Below are positions 7,822 to 13,116 of a DNA stretch of 13,116 bases, piece by piece. Position numbers and translations under genes: made by a program. Numbering within the stretch: the stretch's first letter is position 1; each line of letters starts with the position of its first letter. Source of the DNA: CAZBGL01 sp964491375 (GTDB taxonomy: Bacteria; Desulfobacterota; Deferrisomatia; Deferrisomatales; Deferrisomataceae); the NCBI GenBank assembly GCA_964491375.1, contig CAZBGL010000347.1:1-13116 (forward strand), written 5' to 3'. Below the pieces are notes generated by a model. It ran no database searches. It worked only from the letters and a program-made list of their open reading frames with translations, and was not told where the DNA came from.

Positions 7822-7921
7822 CGCGATCCCTCCTTCCGGTTGTGGGGCCCCGCAGCCCCGTTGTGGAACAAGATTTGATTTTTTCAAAACGCGGAACGAG
7901 TACCGGATCCGTGTGCCGGTG
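7822..7921 (-). promoter_or_regulatory. AT-rich gap before the TAXI gene, possible internal promoter
   Basis: This 100-base gap interrupts an otherwise closely packed operon. Positions 7871-7890 form an unusual A/T island with a short dyad, TTTGA-TTTTT-TCAAA (7874-7888). Read on the minus strand it contains TTGAAA as a possible -35 (7880-7885), but no good -10 follows at 17 bases. A weak ACCGG/CCGGT dyad sits just after the aminotransferase stop. A separate promoter or a processing site for the transporter genes is possible but not shown. Confidence 0.25.
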
Positions 7922-9367
7922 TCAAGGCCGGAGCGGGAGGTCCCGGAGCACCCGCCGGATGGCCTCTTCCAGCATCTCCACGAGCAGGTCGATCTCCTCC
8001 TCGGTGATCACGAAGGGCGGGCATACCAGGATGTGGTCGCCCCGGATGCCGTCCACCCCGCCGCTTCCGGGGTAGGTGACCAGTCCCAGCCGGAACGCCT
8101 CGGCCCCCACTCGCTCCGCCACCCGCCACTCCGGCGGGAACGGCTCGCGCGTGTCCCGGTCGGCAACGAGTTCCACGCCGGCAAACAGGCCGAGGCCCCG
8201 GATGTCCCCCACGGCCGGAACGCCGCGGAGCCGCTCGAGGCGCCCCAACAGTACCCGGCCCATGCGTTCGGACCGTTCGATCAGGCGGTGTTCCTCGATG
8301 TAGCGGAGCACGGCCGCGCCCACGGCCATGCTGACCGGGTGCTGGCCGTAGGTGTGGCCGTGTACGAACCGGCCCGACCCGTCGCGGATGGCGTCGTGTA
8401 TCTTCCGATGGGCCAGGACCGCGCCCACCGGAGCATACCCGCTGGCCAGCCCCTTGGCCAGGACCACGAGGTCCGCGCTCACCCCCCACCGTTCCAGGGC
8501 CAGGGGGCGGCCGGTGCGGCCCACCCCGGTCATCACCTCGTCCGCGATGAGCAGGATGTCGTACCGGTCGCAGATCTCCCGTACCCGTGGCCAGTACGCG
8601 TCCGGCGGCACCAGGGCGCCGGCCGTGGCGCCCACTACGGGCTCGGCGATGAACGCGGCCACGCTGTCGGGCCCCTCGTACCGGATGCACCGCTCCAGCG
8701 CCTCGGCGCACTCCAGTTCGCACGCCCCCGGGGTACGGTGGAACGGGCACCGGTAGCAGTAACAGGGCTCGATGTGCGGGGTGTGCAGGATGAGGGGCAT
8801 GTAGGGCGTGCGGCGGCCGGTGTGCCCTCCCAGGGCGAGGGCTCCGGCCGTGTTGCCGTGGTACGCGGTCCAACGGCTGATGACCTTGTACCGTTCGGGT
8901 TTGCCCTTCTCCCGCCAGTACTGCCGGGCTAGCTTCACCGCGGTCTCTACGGCCTCGGACCCGCCGGAGACGAAATAGACCCGGTCCAGTTCCGGGTCCC
9001 GGGACAGCGCGGCCACCCGCGCGGCCATCTCCTCGCAGGCGTCCGTGGTGAACTGGCTGCCATGGGCGAAGCTGATCCGGTCCATCTGGGCCAGGGCCGC
9101 CTCCCGGATCTCGGGGGCGCCGTGGCCGATGCACACCACGCACGCGCCCGACGAGCCGTCGAGGTAGCGTTTGCCCCGCTCGTCCCAGATCCACACCCCC
9201 CTTGCCCGCACGGCCCGGGGATAGTGCTTGTCGGGAACGCGGTAGAATACGTGGGAATGCACGACCTCCGAGGAAGCCTCTACCGGTCCGGCCCGGGCGG
9301 CGGGTCCCAGGCCGGACCCCCCGATGGATGCGTCGGTTTCCGGATGCTCGAGCGCTGCGGTCGCCAT
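7922..9367 (-). CDS. Class III PLP-dependent aminotransferase
   Basis: This 481-aa cytosolic aminotransferase of class III (omega-amino acid/AGAT group) has the expected PLP residues: SGGSEA (134-139, phosphate binding), YHG (169-171), D276 in ADEVMTG (pyridine N), and Schiff-base lysine K305 in LAKGLASGYAPVGA. HGHTYGQHP (336-344) completes the cofactor pocket. A cysteine-rich insert holds C202, C204, C207, C216 and C220 (CYCYRCPF...C-ELEC), seen in one subfamily of these enzymes and possibly a metal site. The first 30 or so residues are low-complexity and extra. Class III enzymes act on beta-, gamma- and omega-amines; the amino donor here is unknown. ATG 9365-9367 has GGAGG seven bases ahead and follows the BKACE stop by 11 bases. 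Paired with the BKACE, a beta-amino acid donor would be chemically sensible, which is inference. Confidence 0.92.
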   Translation of the reverse strand: MATAALEHPETDASIGGSGLGPAARAGPVEASSEVVHSHVFYRVPDKHYPRAVRARGVWIWDERGKRYLDGSSGACVVCIGHGAPEIREAALAQMDRISFAHGSQFTTDACEEMAARVAALSRDPELDRVYFVSGGSEAVETAVKLARQYWREKGKPERYKVISRWTAYHGNTAGALALGGHTGRRTPYMPLILHTPHIEPCYCYRCPFHRTPGACELECAEALERCIRYEGPDSVAAFIAEPVVGATAGALVPPDAYWPRVREICDRYDILLIADEVMTGVGRTGRPLALERWGVSADLVVLAKGLASGYAPVGAVLAHRKIHDAIRDGSGRFVHGHTYGQHPVSMAVGAAVLRYIEEHRLIERSERMGRVLLGRLERLRGVPAVGDIRGLGLFAGVELVADRDTREPFPPEWRVAERVGAEAFRLGLVTYPGSGGVDGIRGDHILVCPPFVITEEEIDLLVEMLEEAIRRVLRDLPLRP

Positions 9368-9378
9368 GGCTGCCCTCC

Positions 9379-10248
9379 TCACGGGACCTGGGGCCGGCCG
9401 TCCCCGGTCCGAGGGCGGTCGGCAGAACGTAGGGACAGGATCCGTCTCGCGTCCTGGGGCGTGGCCACGGGCCGCCCGACCTCCCCGGCCAGCCGCACCA
9501 CGCGTTCCACCAGTTGGGCGTTCGACCGGGCGAGCACGCCCCTGCGGTAGTAGATGTTGTCCTCCAGGCCCACGCGCACGTGGCCGCCCAGGGCCAGGGT
9601 GGTGAGCAGCACGGGCACGTGGCCCGCTCCGATGCCGATGGAGCTCCACGTGGAACCCTGGGGAATGGACTCCACCATGTGGACCAGGGTCTTGGGCGTG
9701 GCCGGCGCGCCGCCCGGGGCACCCAGCACGAACTGGAAATGGAGCGGGGGGTCCAGCAACCCCTCGTCCCGGAGCCGCAGGCACGTGCCGATCATGCCGG
9801 TGTCGAAGATCTCCAGTTCCGGCTTGGTGCCCGCCGCCTTCATGCGGCGGGCCAGGTCCCGCAGGAAGTCCGGCGGGTTCAGGAACACCCCGTCTCCCAC
9901 GTTGAGGCTGCCGGCGTCGAAGCTCGCGAGCTCCGGCCGGAACTTCAGGGGAATGAAGCGCTTCTCGTACTCCAGGTTCCGCCCCGGGATGCCGCTCGTG
10001 GTGAGGCAGATCACGGGGTCCACGTCCGAAGCATCGATCCGCTGCAACACCCGCTCGTACAGGCCCTCGTCCTGGGTGCCCAGCCCGGTCTGGGGGTCCC
10101 GCACGTGGATGTGCACCACGCTGGCGCCGGCCCGGGCCGCCTCGATGGCGGCGTCGGCGATCTCTTCGGGAAGGATGGGGATGTGCGGACACTTCTCCCT
10201 GGGGGTGCGGCTTCCGGTCACGGCCGCCGTGATGATCAGCGGTTCCAC
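9379..10248 (-). CDS. Beta-keto acid cleavage enzyme (BKACE, DUF849)
   Basis: This is a 289-aa cytosolic TIM-barrel enzyme of the BKACE/DUF849 family, to which 3-keto-5-aminohexanoate cleavage enzyme (Kce) of lysine fermentation belongs. The family condenses a beta-keto acid with acetyl-CoA and splits the product into acetoacetate and a new acyl-CoA. Zinc ligands are expected at H46 and H48 (VVHIHVRDP) and E229 (VRVGLEDN), almost the same numbering as I recall for Kce; R225 and D230 are also conserved. GTG 10246-10248 is preceded by AGGAGGG, and the start lies 13 bases inside the upstream regulator gene, suggesting coupled translation. No 3,5-diaminohexanoate dehydrogenase or lysine aminomutase is present, so classical lysine fermentation is not supported in this window. 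The substrate subgroup cannot be set without an active-site alignment. Confidence 0.93.
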   Translation of the reverse strand: MEPLIITAAVTGSRTPREKCPHIPILPEEIADAAIEAARAGASVVHIHVRDPQTGLGTQDEGLYERVLQRIDASDVDPVICLTTSGIPGRNLEYEKRFIPLKFRPELASFDAGSLNVGDGVFLNPPDFLRDLARRMKAAGTKPELEIFDTGMIGTCLRLRDEGLLDPPLHFQFVLGAPGGAPATPKTLVHMVESIPQGSTWSSIGIGAGHVPVLLTTLALGGHVRVGLEDNIYYRRGVLARSNAQLVERVVRLAGEVGRPVATPQDARRILSLRSADRPRTGDGRPQVP

Positions 10249-11111
10249 GGGGTCCCTCCTGTGCCTGTTTCGCCCGGCGGGGCGGTTTCCTCGGCCCCTG
10301 GCCCGTTCCCCCCGGCGGGGATCCAGTACACGTTCTGGAGCGCCCAGAGTTCCTCCCGTGCCTGCAGGGCTTTCAGGCCCGCCTCGCCGCGGAGCTGGCC
10401 CACGGCCAGGAGCAACGCCTGGGCCAGGCTGATCGAGGCGGTGAAGCTCTCCACGTAGCCGTCGATGCCGTAGGCCGCGGTGAGGACCACGTCCGCGTGC
10501 CGGGCCAGGGGGGATTCGTGGCTGTCGGTGATGGCCACCACGGTCACGCCGCGCTGGCGGGCAAGCCCGGTGCCCTCCACCGCGATCCGGGTGTAGCGCG
10601 GAAAGCTCACCACGGTGAGCACGTCGTCCGGTTCGAGGCGGGCGATCTGGTCCCACACGTCGCCCGTGCGGGGCGCGAGCAGCCGCGCGTTGATGCCCAG
10701 GAAGGACAGCCCGAGCTCCAGCACCACGGCCGTGGCGTGGGACATGCGGAGCCCCAGCACCCACACCCGCTCGGCGTGGGCCAGAAGCCGCGCAGCGCGC
10801 CAGAACACCGAAGGGGGGATGCCCCGCCAGGTGTCGCGCAGGTTCTCGATGTCGCGTGCAAACGCACGGTCCAGGGGGTCGCCGGAGCTGGCGGCGAAGC
10901 GTTCGACCGTGGTGGCTCGGGGGAGGAGGGTTCGGCGGACGTAGCGCTGGAAGTCCGGGTACCCGGAGAACCCGGCAGCCTGCACCGCCCGGATGACCGT
11001 GGACTCGCTCACCCCGCAGCGCTCGCCCAGTTCCCGGGCCGTGAGGTAGCTGGCCTCCTGGGGATGCCGGCGGGCATAGGCGAGCACCCGGTCGCGGGAA
11101 CGGCTGGGCAA
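10236..11111 (-). CDS. RpiR-family transcriptional regulator (HTH + SIS)
   Basis: This is a 291-aa RpiR-type regulator. An N-terminal helix-turn-helix of the HTH_6 type spans about residues 1-62 (TARELGERCGVSESTVIRAV followed by GFSGYPDFQRYVR), and a C-terminal SIS domain spans about 106-240 (WVLGLRMSHATAVV, VVSFPRYTR, VVAITDSHESPLARHADVVL). SIS domains normally bind sugar phosphates or other small phosphorylated or carboxylated ligands. No ATG or GTG fits; I use TTG 11109-11111, which follows an AGGAG site and gives family length, though the HTH then starts a little short. It heads the locus and overlaps the BKACE start by 13 bases. Palindromes over its -10 and ribosome site suggest autoregulation. 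RpiR proteins may repress or activate; which applies here is not shown. Confidence 0.9.
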   Translation of the reverse strand: MPSRSRDRVLAYARRHPQEASYLTARELGERCGVSESTVIRAVQAAGFSGYPDFQRYVRRTLLPRATTVERFAASSGDPLDRAFARDIENLRDTWRGIPPSVFWRAARLLAHAERVWVLGLRMSHATAVVLELGLSFLGINARLLAPRTGDVWDQIARLEPDDVLTVVSFPRYTRIAVEGTGLARQRGVTVVAITDSHESPLARHADVVLTAAYGIDGYVESFTASISLAQALLLAVGQLRGEAGLKALQAREELWALQNVYWIPAGGNGPGAEETAPPGETGTGGTPWNR

Positions 11112-11128
11112 TGCAGGTTCTCCTGCGA
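11111..11128. promoter_or_regulatory. Imperfect palindrome over the regulator ribosome site
   Basis: ATGCAGGTTCTCCTGCGA matches the upstream palindrome at 13 of 18 positions by hand count. Its core is GCAGG-TTCT-CCTGC. In RNA read from the minus strand this core would fold as a 5-bp stem with loop AGAA, with the AGGAG ribosome site of the TTG start inside it. It may act as a second operator, a translational hairpin, or both. Confidence 0.5.
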
Positions 11129-11151
11129 CGATCTCGATATCTTGGGCTTGG

Positions 11152-11169
11152 TTGCAGGAAATCCTGCAA
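11152..11169. promoter_or_regulatory. Perfect 8-bp-arm palindrome, likely operator
   Basis: TTGCAGGA-AA-TCCTGCAA has eight-base perfect arms around two bases. It covers the -10 and likely start point of the minus-strand promoter of the regulator gene and lies between that gene and the divergent cupin gene. The obvious candidate to bind it is the RpiR-type protein encoded next to it. Confidence 0.6.
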
Positions 11170-11189
11170 TCATTTCTGCCCCGTGTCAA
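11161..11189 (-). promoter_or_regulatory. Candidate promoter of the regulator-BKACE operon
   Basis: The minus strand carries a perfect -35 TTGACA (complement of 11184-11189). A 17-base spacer leads to CAGGAT (complement of 11161-11166), a three-of-six -10 that keeps the important A2 and T6. The start point would fall near 11154, giving a leader of about 43 bases. The palindrome at 11152-11169 sits across the -10. Confidence 0.5.
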
Positions 11190-11333
11190 CCCAAAAAATC
11201 GGTTTGGGCAGGGAAATCGCGGCGCGGGCCCGCACCTCCTCCTCGGGGTTGCGGCGGCTGCGTTTGGGGGTAGGTTTGGTGCCGGGGGAGCGGACACCGG
11301 CAACCGGGTATGGATTTCCAGGAGGTGACCCCC
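11190..11333 (+). promoter_or_regulatory. Upstream region of the cupin gene
   Basis: No clear promoter is visible on the + strand; TTGCGG with TAGGTT 16 bases downstream (about 11250-11280) is the best weak pair. A short dyad CCCAAA-7-TTTGGG lies at 11190-11208. The cupin gene has a near-perfect ribosome site, AGGAGGTGA, at 11320-11328. Confidence 0.25.
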
Positions 11334-11666
11334 ATGGCGACCGAAACCCCCAAGGCCGTGCCCATACGGTTGAAGGACTACGTGGACTACGCCGAGGGCT
11401 CGATCGTGAGCCGAACGCTCGTCGACTCCAAGGCGGGTACGATTACGTTGTTCGCGTTCGACGCGGGGCAGAACCTGAGCGAACACACCTCGCCCTACGA
11501 CGCGGTGGTGGAGGTGTTGGACGGCGAGGCCGTGCTGATCATCGACGGCAAGGAAGTGCGGGCGTCGGCCGGCGAGATGGTGATCATGCCGGCCCACGTG
11601 CCCCACGCCGTGGAGGCGAGACAGCGATTCAAGATGCTCCTGGTGATGATCCGCTCCAAGGAATGA
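11334..11666 (+). CDS. Small single-domain cupin protein
   Basis: This is a 110-aa cytosolic protein made of one Cupin_2 barrel. Motif 1 is read as G45-NLSEH51-T-S53-...-E60, and motif 2 as G80-EMVIMPAHVPH91 with H88 and H91. Compared with the canonical G(X)5HxH...E pattern the second His of motif 1 is Ser and the Glu is displaced, so metal binding may be altered or lost. I start at ATG 11334 because AGGAGGTGA lies five bases upstream; an ATG at 11310 has no such site and would place this motif inside the coding region. It is divergent from the RpiR regulator and shares its palindrome-bearing intergenic region. Small cupins of this kind serve as ligand sensors, isomerases or auxiliary catabolic proteins; I cannot assign a reaction. 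Confidence 0.85.
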   Translation: MATETPKAVPIRLKDYVDYAEGSIVSRTLVDSKAGTITLFAFDAGQNLSEHTSPYDAVVEVLDGEAVLIIDGKEVRASAGEMVIMPAHVPHAVEARQRFKMLLVMIRSKE

Positions 11667-11774
11667 GCGAAGCGAAGGGCGTTGAGGGCGCGATCCGACC
11701 CGCCTCTGGGCATCCTGGCTCGCCATCCTTCCGACGGGCTTGCCCCATGGGCGCGCATCCACACGCTCTCCGCC

Positions 11775-12110
11775 GGGGGCCCGTCTCTGCTTCGGGGCCA
11801 CGGCCTCGGCGGGGGTGCTGGGAGGCGGCTGTGCCGCTCGGGTGCGGGGTGGGTGGGCTCGGGAGGCGACGGCGTCTGGCCTTCCGGCCCCTGCGCGAAT
11901 CCGGGCCCCTGGCGGAGCACCGGCCTCCAAGGCCTGGGAGGGCCCCCTGGCTCGGGCGGGCGCGAACACGCAATGTGCAACCTCGCCGCGGCAACCCGCC
12001 GCTCGGAGAGGCCCGGCGAGCACCCTCGGGTTACGCCCTTGCCGCTCGGAGATCTCAGGGCCGCGGCGACTGTAAGTGTCGCGCCCGCGCCTCGCAGGGG
12101 GCCCTCCCGG
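11775..12110. repeat. GC-rich noncoding element, copy A
   Basis: Copy A shares ordered conserved blocks with copy B. Block 1 is GGGGGCCCGT...GGCCACGG (11775-11803), and block 2 is 11831-11889, 51 of 59 bases identical to copy B by hand count without gaps. Block 3 is TCGCCGCGGCAA (11983-11994), block 4 is 12059-12083 (22 of 25) and block 5 is GGGGGCCCTCCCGG (12097-12110, 14 of 14). Differences in block 2 are spread over all codon positions, so the conservation is not of a protein. A nested stem occurs after block 3: AACCCG (11993-11998) with CGGGTT (12027-12032), and inside it GCTCG (12001-12005) with CGAGC (12017-12021). Orientation and function are unknown. Confidence 0.7.
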
Positions 12111-12176
12111 CTGCGGCCACCGACTCCCACCCCGGGCAACGCCGCCAAGGCCGCTCCTCACCACACACAAAGTCAG

Positions 12177-12190
12177 TGTCTTGCAAGACA
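12177..12190. promoter_or_regulatory. 14-bp perfect palindrome upstream of the ferritin-like gene
   Basis: TGTCTTGCAAGACA is its own reverse complement and lies 50 bases before the ferritin-like ATG. It is a candidate operator for an iron, redox or stress regulator; it does not match a Fur box as I know it. It overlaps by one base the next hairpin. Confidence 0.4.
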
Positions 12191-12206
12191 GGCCGCCTCG
12201 CGGCCT
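12190..12206 (+). other. Leader hairpin before the ferritin-like gene
   Basis: AGGCCGC-CTC-GCGGCCT forms a perfect 7-bp stem with a three-base loop, ending 21 bases before the AGGAGG ribosome site (12228-12233). There is no T-run, so it is unlikely to be a terminator. It could stabilise the mRNA or be part of a regulatory site with the adjoining palindrome. Confidence 0.4.
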
Positions 12207-12240
12207 ATGGGTGCGTCCAACCAAGAAAGGAGGGGACCCC

Positions 12241-12549
12241 ATGCCCGAGTTCGGAAGCCCGTTTTCCGGCCTGGCCAACAGCCGCAAGCTCACCAAGGAG
12301 GAACTGATCCGGGCCATCCGGTTCATGGTGGCTGCCGAGTACGAGGCGATCCAGCTTTACATGCAACTGGCCGAAAGCACGGACGACGAGCTCGCCAAGG
12401 CCGTGCTGAAGGACATCGCGGACGAGGAGCGGGTGCACGCGGGCGAGTTCCTGCGGCTCCTCCACCACTTGGCGCCGGACGAACAGGGGTTCTACGACGA
12501 GGGTGCCGAGGAGGTGGAGGAGATCATGGAGAAGCTGGGGATCACGTAA
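12241..12549 (+). CDS. Encapsulin-type ferritin-like protein (EncFtn-like)
   Basis: This is a 102-aa ferritin-like protein made of two long helices plus a short C-terminal helix, half the length of a classical ferritin. The metal residues E33 (VAAEYEA), Y40, E63 and H66 (ADEERVHAGEF) match, with an offset of one, the E32, Y39, E62 and H65 that I recall for the ferroxidase site of encapsulated ferritin EncFtn. EncFtn forms its site across a dimer interface and stores iron inside encapsulin nanocompartments. The KLTKEELIRAIR start and overall layout also resemble the ferritin-like domain fused to the N-terminus of some archaeal encapsulins. No separate C-terminal encapsulin-targeting extension is visible, and no encapsulin gene is in the window. 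ATG 12241 has AGGAGG seven bases ahead. A rubrerythrin-like annotation is the main alternative. Confidence 0.85.
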   Translation: MPEFGSPFSGLANSRKLTKEELIRAIRFMVAAEYEAIQLYMQLAESTDDELAKAVLKDIADEERVHAGEFLRLLHHLAPDEQGFYDEGAEEVEEIMEKLGIT

Positions 12550-13116
12550 GGAGCCTGTGTTTGGGGGGCCCTCTCGGACCTTTGGTGACCCCGCCCGGGG
12601 GCCCGTTTCCGCTTGCGGCCACGGCTGTGCCGGTTGGGGGCGTTCGTGCCGCTCGCGTGCGCGGTGGGCGGGCTTGGGAGACGAAGGCGTTTGGCTTTCC
12701 GGCCGCGTGCGCGGCCCCGGGCCCCCGGGCGGCGCTCCCACGAGTTCGTTGCGACCGTGGCGATCGTGGCGCGAGCCGAGGAGAGGCCGGTTGCGCCGTG
12801 GCGAGGGGTCGAGGGCCCCCGGGGGACGCGGCTCCGGAGGCCGCGAAGTCCGGTATCCTGTTTCGCCGCGGCACCGTGCCGCTGGCCGGCCGGGTACCGG
12901 ACCGCTGGAGGGGTGGTGCCGGGGGGAGACGGGGTGGCCGCGGCGACCGTAGGTGGCGCGGCCTTCGCGTCGCCGCGCCCCCCCCGGGTCCCCGGCGGGT
13001 TGGGAGCGGCCCGTTCGATCCGTGGGGGGCCCTCCCGGTGTGGGAAGGTCGGGACTCGCCCGGGGCCACGCCCCTCGGCTTCGCAAAGGAACGGCCCTGA
13101 TAGTGGTCTCGGGGGT
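12550..13116. other. Gene-free stretch holding repeat copy B
   Basis: From the ferritin-like stop to the window edge I find no credible gene. It opens with GGGGGCCCTCTCGG (12564-12577), a 13-of-14 match to the block-5 sequence that ends both repeat copies, and then contains copy B (12597-13038). Open frames spanning it are shadows with Arg/Gly/Pro-rich translations and no ribosome sites. Confidence 0.6.
12597..13038. repeat. GC-rich noncoding element, copy B
   Basis: This is the second, longer copy of the element, with the same block order as copy A. Block 1 is 12597-12624, block 2 is 12646-12704, block 3 is TCGCCGCGGCAC (12863-12874), block 4 is 12936-12960 and block 5 is 13025-13038. Most of the extra length is about 65 bases between blocks 2 and 3, with about 50 more between blocks 4 and 5. 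After block 3 a stem GGCACC (12870-12875) with GGTGCC (12915-12920) occupies the same place as the differently sequenced stem of copy A. Confidence 0.7.

Larger units (their letters stand above)
11667..12240. other. Gene-free stretch holding repeat copy A and a ferritin leader
   Basis: This stretch lies between the cupin and ferritin-like genes and I see no credible gene in it: its open frames are Arg/Gly/Pro-rich, lack ribosome sites and match no family. It holds GC-rich element A (11775-12110) and, nearest the ferritin gene, a palindrome and a hairpin. No convincing terminator follows the cupin stop. Confidence 0.6.

Noticed and set aside
7874..7888. The TTTGA-TTTTT-TCAAA dyad as a terminator or operator
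   Set aside because: Arms are only five bases and A/T-rich; it is reported only as part of a possible promoter region.
11310..11333. Earlier ATG at 11310 for the cupin
   Set aside because: No ribosome site precedes it, while the near-perfect AGGAGGTGA lies just before ATG 11334.
11682..13100. A 472-codon + strand open frame through both gene-free stretches
   Set aside because: It runs through the ferritin-like gene in another frame and has Arg/Gly/Pro composition without a ribosome site, as expected of GC-rich DNA lacking stops.
12550..13116. An encapsulin shell gene downstream of the ferritin-like gene
   Set aside because: No frame in this stretch shows encapsulin-like sequence; only the repeat element is present.
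1..13116. CRISPR arrays, tRNA or rRNA genes, insertion sequences
   Set aside because: No short regularly spaced repeats, no tRNA-like cloverleaf, no rRNA sequence and no transposase frame was seen.

Overview
This is a GC-rich, gene-dense chromosomal window. The gene content suggests an anaerobic or respiratory bacterium, perhaps of the deltaproteobacterial (Desulfobacterota) type: an HAO-type multihaem cytochrome c, a TAXI-TRAP transporter, a DUF849/BKACE enzyme and a stand-alone encapsulin-type ferritin-like protein. That placement is inference; there is no rRNA or marker gene here.

Left part (1-4143). The window opens inside the 3' end of an octahaem HAO-like cytochrome on the + strand, closed by a strong hairpin terminator at 770-808. 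Converging on it is a tightly overlapping minus-strand trio: a METTL20-like methyltransferase (2620-3261), an AI-2E/PerM-family membrane protein (1520-2623) and an unrecognised 256-aa protein (750-1520), joined by ATGA and TGATG overlaps. A calcineurin-like phosphoesterase (3394-4143) is read away from them.

Centre (4159-11111). Six minus-strand genes form what looks like one uptake-and-catabolism locus. In order of transcription they are an RpiR-type regulator, a beta-keto acid cleavage enzyme (BKACE), a class III aminotransferase, a TAXI solute-binding protein, a fused TRAP permease and a UspA protein. My hypothesis is that an amino acid is imported by TAXI-TRAP, transaminated to a keto acid and split with acetyl-CoA by the BKACE. 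The RpiR protein would sense an intermediate and the UspA would tune the transporter. The promoter and leader of the regulator gene carry two related palindromes 41 bp apart, one over the -10 and one over the ribosome binding site. A small cupin gene (11334-11666) is divergent from the locus.

Right part (11667-13116). A 102-aa ferritin-like protein (12241-12549) resembles the encapsulin cargo domain and lies between two gene-free stretches of about 570 bases each. These stretches contain diverged copies (A and B) of the same GC-rich element, recognisable as ordered conserved blocks separated by variable spacers. I could not assign this element to a known family, and it is the most puzzling feature of the window.
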